Assembly (NCBI GenBank): GCA_003030785.1
Contig: PYVH01000005.1
Location: forward strand, 1-64,000
Source of the DNA: Marinobacter sp. B9-2
GTDB taxonomy: Bacteria > Pseudomonadota > Gammaproteobacteria > Pseudomonadales > Oleiphilaceae
Length of the DNA stretch: 64,000 nt
Reading direction: 5' to 3'
Part shown: in pieces, positions 8,389-18,452 of the stretch
Layout of the letters: every line of letters begins with the position of its first letter
Position numbering within the stretch: the stretch's first letter is position 1
Notes under the pieces: model-generated
What the model was told of the DNA's origin: nothing
Databases searched by the model: none
The model's input: the letters and a program-made list of their open reading frames with translations, nothing else
Made by a program: the position numbers and the translations under genes

Positions 8389-10341
8389 TCATCGGTTATC
8401 CTCGTGACTGCCCAGATCCAGCAAAGAGCCTATCGTTCCTGCTTCCAGCGTTTCCTCCTCAAGCAGGGTATTGGCAAGCCTTTCCAGTCGATCCTGATTA
8501 TCCTTCAGGCGCTTGAACACCTCTTCCTCGATACCGGTGATCAGCTTTCTGACTTCATCGTCAATCTTCTCGGCTGTGGCTTCACTGAAGTCCTTCTCTC
8601 GTGAGATTTCGTGCCCAAGAAAGACTTCTTCCTGGCTGGAACTGACCGAAACCGGGCCGATGGCGTCACTCATACCCCAGCGGGACACCATCCTTCGGGC
8701 AAGCTTGGTGGCCTGTTCAATATCATTCTCGGCGCCACTGCTCACCTCGCCGAATATCAGTCGCTCGGACACGCGACCGCCGAGCATCACGGCGATCCGG
8801 TCGCGGGCATAACTGGCCGTCATGTTCAAACGTTCCTCGTCCGGCGCCTGCTCGGTCAGCCCCAGCGCCCTGCCCCGGGGAATAATCGTGACTTTCTCCA
8901 GCGGATCCGCCTTGGGGAACAGCAAGGCTGTCAGGGCATGGCCGGATTCGTGGAAAGCGATCACCTTTTTCTCCTCATCGCTGAGGGACTGCTCTCGCTC
9001 CGCCCCCATCAGGATCTTGTCCCGGGCCATATTGAAATGGGCCATGGCAACCAGCTTGCTGTCATCCCGCCCGGCGAACAGTGCGGCCTCGTTCGCCAGG
9101 TTTTCCAGATCTGCCCCGGAGAATCCCACGGTTCGACGAGCCACCGCCGCCAGGTCCACATCGTCATCCAGCGGCATGGCTTTGGTATGGATCTCGAGAA
9201 TTCTTTCCCGGGCCTTTCTGTGGGGGCTGTCCAGGGTGACTTTCCGGTCAAACCGCCCCGGCCGCATAAGCGCTGGATCGAGCACGTCCGGACGGTTGGT
9301 GGCGGCAATCACCACCACCGCTTCATGGGGCGAAAAGCCGTCCATTTCGGACAGGATCTGGTTCAGGGTCTGCTCCCGTTCATCGTGGCCACCACCAACG
9401 CCAGCGCCACGGGAACGGCCAATAGCGTCCAGTTCATCAATGAAGATAATGGATGGCGCCTCTTTGCGGGCCTCTTCAAACATGTTGCGTACCCGGGATG
9501 CACCCACACCCACAAACATTTCAATAAATTCGGAGCCGGAAATGGAAAAGAACGGCACATCAGCCTCTCCGGCGACCGCTCTTGCCATCAGGGTTTTCCC
9601 GGTGCCTGGTGGCCCCACCATCAGCACGCCCCGGGGCAGTTTGGCGCCCAGACGCTGGTAGTAAGACGGATTCTTGAGATAGTCGACAATTTCCGTCAGA
9701 TCCTTCTTGGCACTGTCGGACCCGGCAATATCTTCAAAGCGCTTGCGAGGCTCGTCCCTCCGAAACCGCTTCGCCTTGGACTTACCCATGCTGAACAGGC
9801 CACCGCCCTGCTGGCCACTCATCTGGCGAGCCATCCGCTGCCAGAAATAGATAAAGACACCGAGAATAATCAGCCAGGGCAGGAAGTTCACCAGCATCCG
9901 CGAAAGCAGGTCCGGGCCAGATTCCTTCGCCGTCACCGGCACCCCGTTCTGCTCCAGAAGCTCCAGTATCCGGGTTTCGCCAACCTCAGGAACCTGGCTC
10001 CGGAACGGCGTTTCGCCGGAACCATCGCCGCTGCCTTCAGCCGCCTTGAGGGTGCCACGCACCTGATGGCCCTCAATGGTGACTTCCGAAACCTGCCCGG
10101 AGGTTACCCGCTCCTTGAACTCGGTAAACGTGAGCTGTTCCGAGTTTGACTGGCTAAACATCTGTACCGCGTAGAAAATCAGGAACGTCAGAAGCAGGAA
10201 ATTCATTACACGAAGCCATTGGGGCGGCTCGTTCTGCTGCTGACCCTGCTCCGACATTGGATCAAGAGGGTTGCGCTGCTGCTGTCTCTCCCGATCCTCC
10301 TGGTTATTCTGCTGATTGGATCTCTGGGCGTGGCCAGACAT
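8389..10341 (-). CDS. ftsH: FtsH-family ATP-dependent zinc metalloprotease, paralogue-like
   Basis: FtsH proteases extract and degrade membrane and cytosolic proteins. This 650-residue protein has two membrane helices (about 47-62 and 148-167), Walker A GPPGTGKT at 243-250, Walker [10 protein letters not shown], and the zinc site HESGH at 464-468. Unlike canonical FtsH, where the first helix begins near residue 5, it has about 45 Gln/Arg-rich cytosolic residues first, so it is probably a second paralogue. The start at 10341 has a strong AAGGAG site; an in-frame start at 10464 would run back into the upstream gene. It lies 25 bases after the FadJ-like gene and likely shares its transcript. Confidence 0.88.
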   Translation of the reverse strand: MSGHAQRSNQQNNQEDRERQQQRNPLDPMSEQGQQQNEPPQWLRVMNFLLLTFLIFYAVQMFSQSNSEQLTFTEFKERVTSGQVSEVTIEGHQVRGTLKAAEGSGDGSGETPFRSQVPEVGETRILELLEQNGVPVTAKESGPDLLSRMLVNFLPWLIILGVFIYFWQRMARQMSGQQGGGLFSMGKSKAKRFRRDEPRKRFEDIAGSDSAKKDLTEIVDYLKNPSYYQRLGAKLPRGVLMVGPPGTGKTLMARAVAGEADVPFFSISGSEFIEMFVGVGASRVRNMFEEARKEAPSIIFIDELDAIGRSRGAGVGGGHDEREQTLNQILSEMDGFSPHEAVVVIAATNRPDVLDPALMRPGRFDRKVTLDSPHRKARERILEIHTKAMPLDDDVDLAAVARRTVGFSGADLENLANEAALFAGRDDSKLVAMAHFNMARDKILMGAEREQSLSDEEKKVIAFHESGHALTALLFPKADPLEKVTIIPRGRALGLTEQAPDEERLNMTASYARDRIAVMLGGRVSERLIFGEVSSGAENDIEQATKLARRMVSRWGMSDAIGPVSVSSSQEEVFLGHEISREKDFSEATAEKIDDEVRKLITGIEEEVFKRLKDNQDRLERLANTLLEEETLEAGTIGSLLDLGSHEDNR

Positions 10342-10366
10342 GGATTCTCCTTGGTTGTCTGTGCGT

Positions 10367-12466
10367 TCAGTGCCAGCCATCGTCTGGCTGGAAACGGTCT
10401 CCGTGGGCCTTTGCAAGCTTGTCGAGAGACTCACGAATGTTTTCAAAGCCGCGTTTGCAGGCATAGTTCATCGGGCCACCACGGAAAGGAGCAAAACCGG
10501 TCCCGAAAATCATGGCGCCATCCACCGTTGCCTCATCCTCAATCACCTGCTCTCTCAGGCAAGCCATGCAGGCGTTCAGCATGGGGAGGATCAGTCGGTC
10601 CAGAGCGTCGTCCGGGGCGCCGCCTGACGGATCTTTCTTGTCGGCCTTGCCCTTCTTCCACTGGTAAAGGCCCTCGCCGGTCTTTTTGCCAAGCTTTCCG
10701 TCCTCCACCTTCTGACGAAGCCAGTCCGGCGCCGGCGGCATCGCGGTATCCAGACGATCCCGCAGCATGTCGGCAACACTCAGACAGATATCAAGCCCCA
10801 CCTGATCCGCCAGCTCTATCGGCCCCATGGGCATGCCGAAATCTTCCGCCACCGCGTCAATACTCTCTGCGGGTATGCCCTCATCAAGCATGATCATGGC
10901 TTCCACCAGATACGGTGTCAGGGCCCGGTTGACGAGAAATCCCGGGGCGGTCGCTACCGGCGCTGGCAGCCGGTCAATTTGACCGACAAACCCACGGCCG
11001 CGGTCCAGCACCTTGTCAGAAGCCTTGTCATGGCTCACCACCTCCACCAGCGGCATCAGCGCCACCGGATTAAAGAAATGCAGGCCTATCAGGCGGCTGG
11101 GATCGCTGACCTTTTCCCTCAGGGTTTCCAGGGGAATACTGGAGGTATTGGTGGCCAGGATGGCGCCTTCTTTCAGCCGGGGCTCCACCTCTTCGTAGAC
11201 TTTCTGCTTGAGCTCGACCTTTTCTGGCACGGCCTCAATGACCAGGTCGGCCCTGCCGACGCCTTGGTTGGCAAAATCCGGGGTCAACCGGTCAAGGATG
11301 TCCCGACGTTCGGCGGCCGTGCGATGCTTTTTCTCGCAGAGGTCGGACAGCTTTTTCACCGCCTGCGCGAGCTTGTCCGCCTCCATATCAAAGAGCGTCA
11401 CATCAAGACCGCGAACCGCACACCAGCCGGCAATATCGGCGCCCATTTCGCCAGCGCCAACTACGTGCACATGCCGGACCGGGTCGGCCTTGGTACGGGT
11501 TAACCCTTTCATGGTCTCCCGCAGGTGAAAAACCCGGACCAGGTTGCGCGAGGTCTCGGTCATCATCAGCTTGGCAAAAGAGGTAATCTCTGCCCGGCGC
11601 ATGGCCTCGTCGGACTCACCACCAAACTGCTCCCAGAGCTCGATCAGAGCCTCGGGCGCCGGGTAATGCTGGGAAGGCGCTTTCTTGGCGCTCTGGGAGC
11701 CCATCTGACGGGCTTCCAGTTGCCGGGCGGGCCTGGTAGACAATACCCGGCCACGCATTCCGTTATCGCCCGGCTCAATATCGCCGGAAATAGCAGCCTT
11801 CACAGCGGCAGCGACATGGCGCTCCTCAACGATCTGGTCCACCATGCCCAACTTTTTCGCCTTGCCATGACCCGCCGTTTTGCCGGTAAGCATCACGGTC
11901 ATGGCTTCGATGGGGTCCACCAGACGCGTCAGGCGCTCCGTTCCGCCAAGACCCGGATGCAGACCGAGCTGGATTTCCGGAAACCCCAGTTTGGCGCCCG
12001 GAACTGCCAGTCGGTAATGACAGGCCAGCGCCAGCTCCAGGCCACCGCCAAGGCAGGAACCGTGGATAACCGCAACGGTGGGACAGGACAACGCCTCAAA
12101 ACGGTCGACCACCCGGTGCGCATCGGTGAGTTTGTCGACGACTTCGGTCTCTGAGGAGAGCTCAGAGAACTCCGAGATATCGGCCCCCATACAGAAACCA
12201 CTGGCCTTGACCGAGCGCACAACCACGCCCTTGGGCGTCTTGTTTTCGAGCTCGGTAACGATCTCGCCAAGCTCCTTCAAAACGGCCTCAGAGAGCACAT
12301 TTGCGCTCGCATCTTTCTTATCGAGAATCAGCCAGGCAACGTCATCGCTGTCGCGCTCAAACCACCAGTGCGCCCAATGGCTGTCCGCAGTGCTCGTCTG
12401 TTTTCCTTCAAAAGGGCCCCGAGCCATGTCCCGTGAGCTCAGTGTTTCAAGAATGTGACCCATCAT
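10367..12466 (-). CDS. FadJ/FadB-like multifunctional beta-oxidation protein (enoyl-CoA hydratase / 3-hydroxyacyl-CoA dehydrogenase)
   Basis: The roughly 699-residue protein joins an N-terminal crotonase domain ([20 protein letters not shown], then PGLGGTERL) to a 3-hydroxyacyl-CoA dehydrogenase. The NAD fold shows [13 protein letters not shown], and the catalytic region [15 protein letters not shown] is present. It would hydrate 2-enoyl-CoA and oxidise the product to 3-ketoacyl-CoA. AGGAGG touches an ATG at 12472, so the ATGs at 12466 and 12463 have better spacing; 12466 is chosen. The thiolase gene lies 60 bases upstream in the same direction, giving a complete beta-oxidation pair. Whether it matches FadJ, FadB or another alpha-subunit clade is not settled. 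Confidence 0.85.
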   Translation of the reverse strand: MMGHILETLSSRDMARGPFEGKQTSTADSHWAHWWFERDSDDVAWLILDKKDASANVLSEAVLKELGEIVTELENKTPKGVVVRSVKASGFCMGADISEFSELSSETEVVDKLTDAHRVVDRFEALSCPTVAVIHGSCLGGGLELALACHYRLAVPGAKLGFPEIQLGLHPGLGGTERLTRLVDPIEAMTVMLTGKTAGHGKAKKLGMVDQIVEERHVAAAVKAAISGDIEPGDNGMRGRVLSTRPARQLEARQMGSQSAKKAPSQHYPAPEALIELWEQFGGESDEAMRRAEITSFAKLMMTETSRNLVRVFHLRETMKGLTRTKADPVRHVHVVGAGEMGADIAGWCAVRGLDVTLFDMEADKLAQAVKKLSDLCEKKHRTAAERRDILDRLTPDFANQGVGRADLVIEAVPEKVELKQKVYEEVEPRLKEGAILATNTSSIPLETLREKVSDPSRLIGLHFFNPVALMPLVEVVSHDKASDKVLDRGRGFVGQIDRLPAPVATAPGFLVNRALTPYLVEAMIMLDEGIPAESIDAVAEDFGMPMGPIELADQVGLDICLSVADMLRDRLDTAMPPAPDWLRQKVEDGKLGKKTGEGLYQWKKGKADKKDPSGGAPDDALDRLILPMLNACMACLREQVIEDEATVDGAMIFGTGFAPFRGGPMNYACKRGFENIRESLDKLAKAHGDRFQPDDGWH

Positions 12467-12526
12467 GTGCATCCTCCTGAATCCGGGAAACCAGAATTCT
12501 GTCGAGAGTTCCGTAATAACCGGTGT

Positions 12527-13867
12527 TCAAACCGCCTCAATGAGCATGGCGCCAGACTGACCACCGCCGATACACTCGGTCGCAATGCCGCGCTTCAGCC
12601 CCTTGCGCTGCAAGGCGTTCATCAGGTGCAGCACGATGCGGTTGCCACTGGTGCCCACTGGATGACCGATCGCGACGGCGCCACCATCGACGTTCAGGCG
12701 TTCGGCCTCGAGCGTACCCATGGCCTGATCCAGCCCGAGCGCCTCTTTACAGAACTCCGGATCTTCCCAGGCCCGGACACAGGCCAGTACCTGCGCGGCA
12801 AAAGCCTCGTTGATTTCCCACAGGTCGATGTCATTGAGGCCGGCTTTGTGCCGTTTCAACAAAGCGGTAGAAGTCAGCACGGGGCCGAGGCCCATGATTT
12901 CCGGATCAAGCGCGGACCAATGACTATCAACAAGAACCGCCTTTGGCTTGAGTCCGTATTTTTTTACCGCCTCTTCGGAGGCAAGAATGACCCAGGAAGC
13001 GCCATCGGTAACCTGAGAGCTGTTCCCGGGGGTAACCTGGCCATAGGGCGGTTCAAACGCCGCCTTCAGCTTGGCCAGCGCTTCTGTCGAAGTATCAGAA
13101 CGTACCCCGTCATCGTTCTGGAACAGCTCACCTTCCGGCGATATGGCGGGGACCACCTCACCATCCAGCCAGCCTTCTTTCTGGGCTCTGGCAAGCCGCT
13201 GGTGACTGGAAACGGCATACTCGTCGGCCTGCTCGCGGCTGATATTGAACTGTTTGGCCAGAATTTCCGCCGTCTGCCCCATACTCAGTCCGACGATCGG
13301 ATCCGTCAGCCCCTTGGCAAGACTGATTTCCGGCTTGAACTGCCCGGGGCCGAAGCTCGCCAGTTGCCGGACATAGTCCTGCGGGGAAGAGGCCGCATTG
13401 AGGCCAGCCAGCCATTCCACTGCTTCGGTTTTCAATACCATTGGCGCATGGCTGAGCGCCTCTGTGCCGCCGGCGAGGATCAGGTCACTGTCGCCATCGC
13501 GGATATATTTGTAGGCGGTGTCGATGGACTGCATTCCGGAGCCGCAGTTGATCTGGACCGTAAACGCAGGCATCGCCTCCCCCATGCCAAGCCGCAATGC
13601 GGCAACCCGGGCCGGGTTCATTTCTGAAGAGACAACGTTCACACAGCCGAGAATCACCTGATCAAAAGCATCCGCCGGCATGGGCTGTCGAAGCAGCAAC
13701 GGGCGACCACACTGAACGGAAAGATCCACGGGTGAAAAAGGGCCGGGGCGCCCTTTGGCCTTCAGAAACGGAGTGCGCGCTCCGTCAACAAGATACACCT
13801 TGCGGCCCTGGTTATGGCTTGCAGGTTTCGGGCTTCTGCGTGTTTTCTTCGCCTGATGCTGTGCCAT
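12527..13867 (-). CDS. acetyl-CoA C-acyltransferase (thiolase), beta-oxidation partner
   Basis: The 446-residue thiolase has its nucleophilic Cys108 in INCGSGMQS, the NEAFA loop, the GHPVGTSG histidine motif and a C-terminal Cys in ECIGGGQSG. It would cleave 3-ketoacyl-CoA to acetyl-CoA and a shortened acyl-CoA. A basic, Lys/Arg-rich N-terminal tail of about 20 residues precedes the fold. The start at 13867 has an AGGAGG site. It is the first gene of a thiolase / FadJ-like / FtsH-like set on the minus strand. It resembles FadI-type partners by context, but the exact clade was not tested. Confidence 0.87.
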   Translation of the reverse strand: MAQHQAKKTRRSPKPASHNQGRKVYLVDGARTPFLKAKGRPGPFSPVDLSVQCGRPLLLRQPMPADAFDQVILGCVNVVSSEMNPARVAALRLGMGEAMPAFTVQINCGSGMQSIDTAYKYIRDGDSDLILAGGTEALSHAPMVLKTEAVEWLAGLNAASSPQDYVRQLASFGPGQFKPEISLAKGLTDPIVGLSMGQTAEILAKQFNISREQADEYAVSSHQRLARAQKEGWLDGEVVPAISPEGELFQNDDGVRSDTSTEALAKLKAAFEPPYGQVTPGNSSQVTDGASWVILASEEAVKKYGLKPKAVLVDSHWSALDPEIMGLGPVLTSTALLKRHKAGLNDIDLWEINEAFAAQVLACVRAWEDPEFCKEALGLDQAMGTLEAERLNVDGGAVAIGHPVGTSGNRIVLHLMNALQRKGLKRGIATECIGGGQSGAMLIEAV

Positions 13868-14044
13868 CCAGATCCCTCCTAGGCTGAGCCGGGCATTTCA
13901 GAATGATCGGCTCTGAATAAAACCAATACCTTTAACTCTGGACTCTTAGCTGGATGTTTCAAGTCCGATTTCGGCAAGTGGCCTTGAAAAAGCACCCATC
14001 GAAACTAGGGTTTTAAAAACATCAAACAAGACAGGAGACATATT

Positions 14045-14950
14045 ATGAGTCGCGCTCAAGACCTCTTCCCGACCCGGCTGGAGCGCAAACTGGGCATGTT
14101 CGAGCGCCTGGACCCGGTCGTTCACACACCTGAGGAACGAATGGCGGACGGACCGTTATCGGTCGACAAGGTCCGCGAATTTGATGAACGCGGTTTCCTG
14201 TTCTTCGACTCTTTCTTCGATAAATCGGAAATGGAGAAGTTCATTCAGGAGCTTCAGGAATATGAAGAAGACGAAGACCTGAAATTGTCTGAGGGGACCA
14301 TTCTCGAGCCCGGGAAAGAGGAAATACGCTCCATCTTTGGCATCCACGAAATCTCCAAGCGCTTTGACCGGCTCACCCGGGATCCGCATTTGCTCAAGAT
14401 CGTACGGCAGTTGCTGGACAGCGAAGTCTACATTCACCAGTCAAGGATCAACTACAAGCCGGGGTTCAAGGGCAAAGGCTTTAACTGGCACTCCGATTTT
14501 GAAACCTGGCACAGTGAGGATGGCATGCCGCGGATGCGCTGCCTGAGCTGTTCGATCGTGATGACCGAGAACAACGAATTCAACGGGCCCCTGATGCTCA
14601 TTCCCGGTTCGCACAAGTACTTTATCCCCTGCGTTGGCCGGACGCCCGAGGATAACTACAAGGAATCCCTGAAGACTCAGAACCTGGGCGTACCCGACGG
14701 TGCGAGCCTTACCCGGCTGATGAATGAAAACGCTATTGAGGCGCCAAAGGGCCCGGCGGGCTCCCTGATCATATTCGAATGCAACACCCTGCACGGCTCC
14801 AACGCCAATATGTCGTGCTGGCCGCGCAGCAACCTGTTCTTCGTCTACAACAGCGTTCACAACACTCTGACGGAGCCTTTCTGCGGCAACAAGCCAAGGC
14901 CGGAATTTCTGGCCAACCGCAAGAACTGGGACCCTCTCAAGCCGGTCTGA
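14045..14950 (+). CDS. ectD: ectoine hydroxylase EctD
   Basis: This Fe(II)/2-oxoglutarate dioxygenase converts ectoine to 5-hydroxyectoine, a compatible solute for salt and heat stress. The 301-residue sequence carries the EctD signature around FNWHSDFETWH. The iron ligands are His149, Asp151 and His250. A GACAGGAGACA ribosome site precedes the ATG. No ectABC genes are adjacent, so the substrate must come from another locus or from uptake. The gene supports a halophilic or marine habitat. Confidence 0.95.
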   Translation: MSRAQDLFPTRLERKLGMFERLDPVVHTPEERMADGPLSVDKVREFDERGFLFFDSFFDKSEMEKFIQELQEYEEDEDLKLSEGTILEPGKEEIRSIFGIHEISKRFDRLTRDPHLLKIVRQLLDSEVYIHQSRINYKPGFKGKGFNWHSDFETWHSEDGMPRMRCLSCSIVMTENNEFNGPLMLIPGSHKYFIPCVGRTPEDNYKESLKTQNLGVPDGASLTRLMNENAIEAPKGPAGSLIIFECNTLHGSNANMSCWPRSNLFFVYNSVHNTLTEPFCGNKPRPEFLANRKNWDPLKPV

Positions 14951-14957
14951 ACCGGCC

Positions 14958-16646
14958 TCAGGGCGGGCCGACTTCACAAGCCAGCACCAGGGCCCAGAAC
15001 TCCGAGAAGTCATTGACCACAACATCCGGTTTGTCCGGGTGCTTGTGGGTGCCGGGGAAAATCTTGTTCAGCCAGGGCAGGTCCCACTGGGCCCCGTTGA
15101 AAAACACCGAGGTCAGGCCCGCGCGCTTCGCTGCAATCACGTCTGTGGTGCTGTCGCCTACGTACCAGACGCTTGGGTCCGGCGGATAATCCAACTTCTG
15201 AACCGCCAGCAGTAACTGATCCGGGTGGGGCTTTCGCAGGGGCGTGTCATCACCGCAGACGTCGACATCAAAAAGATGGGTCCAGCCGGTGTCCTCCACC
15301 GCCGCCAGTTCGTGCTCGAAAAACTCGCGGTCCCGGTTGGTAATCACGCCGACCTGGATGCCCATCCGCCGCAACCCATCCAGAACCTCCCGCACCTTCG
15401 GCTCAAACGCCTTCACCGTGCCATAGTGTTTTCGGTAATGATGATTGAATGCCTGGTGGGCGATCTGCTTGGCCTCCTGGTCGTCGCCAAACAGCACCTC
15501 GAAAATGTCGGTCCGGGAAATCTTGCGATCTGCTTTCACCTTGGGGTGCAGCTTCGCAAACTCCCGGACATAGGCAACCAGCTTCACGTCTTCCGGGGTT
15601 TTGCTGTCTTCCGGCGCCACCATACGGTCCATGAGCTGCAGCTTGTGAAAGTCCGGCAGCATGTCATCCACTGCGTGGTACATGGCGTCCAGGGTATCCA
15701 CCAGTGTGGCGTGCCAATCGAACAGGATGACCGCAGGGCGAATCAGCTTGACCACCGCCGGGTGCCAGTCCGGCTCAATGCGTGGCTCCGGGCGCTGGGG
15801 CGGCGGGAAAGGCCTTGGGCGGACTTCAGCCGGCGCCTGCTCAAAGGCTTCCGGCTGGCTTCTTTCGAGAAGCGCCAGCAGATCCACCAGGTCTTCAAAG
15901 CTGTCCAGAATGGCCGCAGGCGCGTCCCGATGAGAGAACCAGCTGTCGATGCGGCCGGACTCCCAACAGGCCCCGTTGTAGAACACGCCGGACACGCCGG
16001 CCTTGTTGGCGGTGAGCATATCTACATAGCTGTCCCCCACGTACCAGGCCCGCTCATCCGCTGGCAAATCAAGCTTTTCAAGGGCTTTGAGGATCACCTC
16101 CGGGTCAGGCTTGTACTCGGTTACGTCGTCGGCACACACCGTGGCATCAAACAGGTTCCGCCACCTGCCTTCGTCCACCGTCTGTAATTCCCGGTCCAGA
16201 AACTCCCGGTTCCGGTTGGTGGAAACCGCCAGCCGTATACCCATGGCTTTCAGGGCGCGGAGGTACTCATATGCGCCGGGCTGAAACGGTTTCACCTGCC
16301 CGAAATACCGACGATAAGCCTCGTTATAGGCCTTGTGGGCAATCAGCTTGGCTTCTTTGTCATCGCCGAAAATGGCGTTGAAGATGTCGGTCCGAGACAC
16401 CCGGCGCTCGGCCAGAATGCGCGGATGCAGGCGCCGGAAGATTCGAATGTAACGCACCAGGCGTGCATCGTCCGATGTCCGGCATTTATCCTCCGGCAGC
16501 AGGCGTTCCACCAGTCCCAGGTCCTCCAGCTGCGGCAGCATGTCTTCCATGGCACTGAACATGGCATCATGGGTGTCTACCAGGGTGCCGTGCCAGTCAA
16601 AGATCAGCACCGACGGCGCTGAAATGGAATCACAGAATCGGGCCAT
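14958..16646 (-). CDS. tandem-duplicated HAD-superfamily hydrolase
   Basis: The 562-residue protein contains two homologous HAD domains of roughly 270 residues each, linked by a Pro/Arg-rich segment. Each has motif I as DWHGT (Asp17) or DWHAT (Asp310), a DNR-type motif II (STNRNREF and ITNRDREF), and a motif IV (VGDSYVDM and VGDSTTDV). In both copies the Asp normally two residues after the nucleophile is His (19 and 312). The phosphonatase branch also replaces this Asp, by Ala. Substrate is unknown. The start MARFCDS at 16646 places motif I correctly; the longer reading from 16760 adds an unlikely tail. Confidence 0.8.
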   Translation of the reverse strand: MARFCDSISAPSVLIFDWHGTLVDTHDAMFSAMEDMLPQLEDLGLVERLLPEDKCRTSDDARLVRYIRIFRRLHPRILAERRVSRTDIFNAIFGDDKEAKLIAHKAYNEAYRRYFGQVKPFQPGAYEYLRALKAMGIRLAVSTNRNREFLDRELQTVDEGRWRNLFDATVCADDVTEYKPDPEVILKALEKLDLPADERAWYVGDSYVDMLTANKAGVSGVFYNGACWESGRIDSWFSHRDAPAAILDSFEDLVDLLALLERSQPEAFEQAPAEVRPRPFPPPQRPEPRIEPDWHPAVVKLIRPAVILFDWHATLVDTLDAMYHAVDDMLPDFHKLQLMDRMVAPEDSKTPEDVKLVAYVREFAKLHPKVKADRKISRTDIFEVLFGDDQEAKQIAHQAFNHHYRKHYGTVKAFEPKVREVLDGLRRMGIQVGVITNRDREFFEHELAAVEDTGWTHLFDVDVCGDDTPLRKPHPDQLLLAVQKLDYPPDPSVWYVGDSTTDVIAAKRAGLTSVFFNGAQWDLPWLNKIFPGTHKHPDKPDVVVNDFSEFWALVLACEVGPP

Positions 16647-16772
16647 GCCCCGCCTCCAGCAGAAGTTTCCTGAAGCCGGCCTTGAAATCCACCGCCGGGC
16701 CGGCAAAACTCGGCGGTACTGACAAGAAAGATAAACCCGGTTTCCAATGCGTGCACGCATCGAGTCTGATCC

Positions 16773-17612
16773 ATGCCAGTATCGAGCTACCTGCTGCCCT
16801 ACGATTTTTCTCCCCTGACCCTGCTCAGTTATATGCTGGCACTCGGGTTTTATGGTGTCGCGCTACTCAGGATGCCGGAGCAGGACCGGCCGGGATCGGG
16901 CCGTATCATCACTTTCACGTTCGGGGTCATGCTCTGCTACGCGGTGATGCAGACCCGCTTCGACTACTACTCCCAGTACATGTTTTTCGTCCATCGGGGG
17001 CAGCACCTGATTCTTCACCACCTCGGGCCGATCCTGATTGCGCTGTCCAATCCACTGCCCGTGATGCGGTTCTGGTACCAGAAGATCTCACCGTCTGTAC
17101 GCTACTGGCTGCAGCCGCTGGGCTGGATATACCGGCTGCTGCAGCAACCGGTTATCGCTTCGGTTCTGTTCGTGGGGCTGATCTATTTCTGGCTCTGGCC
17201 GCCCATCCATTTTGACGCCATGCTCAGCCGGCAGCTCTACTGGATCATGAACTGGAGCATGTTGCTGGATGGCCTGCTGTTCTGGTGGCTGATCTTCGAT
17301 CCCCGCTCCCCGGCAGTCACCAGTGCTCTGGGCTATGGCAAACGGATCCTCCTGCTGGCGTTGGTGGCGATTCCCCAGATGATTCTCGGCGCCTGGATCG
17401 TGTTTTCCAGGGGCATGGTGTATGACGTTTACGAGGTCTGTGGCCGGGCCTGGCCCATGCCTCCGGAAACCGATCAATTACTGGGCGGGCTGCTGACCTG
17501 GATTCCCCCGGCCATGATGAGCATCATTGGCATTCTGATCGTGCTTCGCCGGGCCATGCATGAAGACGGTAAATTCCCCAAAAGCCGCTCTCTGGCAGGA
17601 GGAAACGCATGA
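16773..17612 (+). CDS. cytochrome c oxidase assembly protein, CtaG (Caa3_CtaG) family
   Basis: The 279-residue polytopic membrane protein has about seven hydrophobic segments and a His-rich loop HRGQHLILHHLGP. This fits the Caa3_CtaG family, which is linked to copper insertion into haem-copper oxidases. Its stop overlaps the start of the SCO gene by four bases (ATGA), so the two are translationally coupled. No oxidase subunit genes are adjacent. The ATG at 16773 has only a weak upstream ribosome site. Confidence 0.8.
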   Translation: MPVSSYLLPYDFSPLTLLSYMLALGFYGVALLRMPEQDRPGSGRIITFTFGVMLCYAVMQTRFDYYSQYMFFVHRGQHLILHHLGPILIALSNPLPVMRFWYQKISPSVRYWLQPLGWIYRLLQQPVIASVLFVGLIYFWLWPPIHFDAMLSRQLYWIMNWSMLLDGLLFWWLIFDPRSPAVTSALGYGKRILLLALVAIPQMILGAWIVFSRGMVYDVYEVCGRAWPMPPETDQLLGGLLTWIPPAMMSIIGILIVLRRAMHEDGKFPKSRSLAGGNA

Positions 17613-18205
17613 GAAGAATGCTGCCACTGTGGTCTGTTTTCGTTGCCCTGATGCTCGCCGGCTGCACCGGAAAGGAAGAAAACTGGCATGGCAAGGATAT
17701 CTCGGGCCTGATGCCCGAGCTGGAGTTCCAGCTTCAGGGCACCAACGGCCAGCCAGTCACGGCCGCTGATTCGAAGGGCGCCATCCGTCTGCTGTATTTC
17801 GGCTTCACGTCCTGCCCGGATGTTTGCCCCACCACGCTCACCGATCTGCGCCGCTCGGTTCGGCAACTGCCCGAACAGTACCAGGACGATGTCACCACCC
17901 TGTTCGTAAGCGTCGACCCGCGCCGGGATACCCCGGAACGACTGGCCAGTTACGTGGATTTTTTCGGTGATCGGATTGTTGGCATGACGGCTAAAGAACC
18001 CGCGCTTCGAAAACTCGCCAAACGCTATAGAACCACCTTCGGTTACGACGACCCGGACGCCAGCGGTAATTACAACGTTTCCCACAGCAGCGCCGTTTAT
18101 GTGTTCGATCGGGATGGCGACGCCCGGCTACTGCTTCGTCCCGGCCTGTCTCCCGAACAGATCAGTGAGGACCTGGCTCGGCTGGCCCGGGAATCACGCT
18201 CCTGA
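17609..18205 (+). CDS. SCO1/SenC family copper chaperone lipoprotein
   Basis: The 198-residue protein begins with a lipoprotein signal ending LAGC (Cys19). It has a thioredoxin-like fold with the copper motif CPDVC (Cys69 and Cys73) and the third ligand His159. SCO proteins deliver copper to, or reduce cysteines of, the CuA site of oxidases. It directly follows and overlaps the CtaG gene, with an AGGAGG-like site before the ATG. The pair is likely one operon for terminal oxidase maturation. Confidence 0.9.
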   Translation: MRRMLPLWSVFVALMLAGCTGKEENWHGKDISGLMPELEFQLQGTNGQPVTAADSKGAIRLLYFGFTSCPDVCPTTLTDLRRSVRQLPEQYQDDVTTLFVSVDPRRDTPERLASYVDFFGDRIVGMTAKEPALRKLAKRYRTTFGYDDPDASGNYNVSHSSAVYVFDRDGDARLLLRPGLSPEQISEDLARLARESRS

Positions 18206-18305
18206 TCCCCAGACCTGTCGCCGCCCTGGGCGCTGATCCCGCCCTGCGGCGCAGACGTAGAAAGCCACTCATCCCGAACGGAAGCCACCCGAATGGAAGA
18301 CATTG

Positions 18306-18452
18306 GTGCCCCATAAGAAGCTTAATCTCCCGGAGAAAACCTGCCCGGTCTGCCAGCGCCCGTTTGCCTGGCGCAAAAAATGGGCGAAAGACTGGGAAAA
18401 TGTTCGCTACTGTAGCGAACGTTGCCGGCGCGAGAGGAACACACAGTCATGA
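18306..18452 (+). CDS. DUF2256 zinc-ribbon-like small protein
   Basis: A 48-residue frame starts at GTG 18306 (or TTG 18303) and reads [19 protein letters not shown], ending with CSERCRR. The CPVC and CSERC pairs form a probable zinc ribbon, as in DUF2256. Its stop TGA overlaps the ATG of the photolyase gene by four bases, so it is coupled to it. DUF2256 proteins are commonly found beside photolyase/cryptochrome genes, but their job is unknown. The start codon is non-ATG and not certain. Confidence 0.8.
   Translation: MPHKKLNLPEKTCPVCQRPFAWRKKWAKDWENVRYCSERCRRERNTQS

Noticed and set aside
8611-10149. 512-codon plus-strand frame inside the ftsH-like gene
   Set aside because: It is the reverse of conserved FtsH motifs; the real gene is certain.
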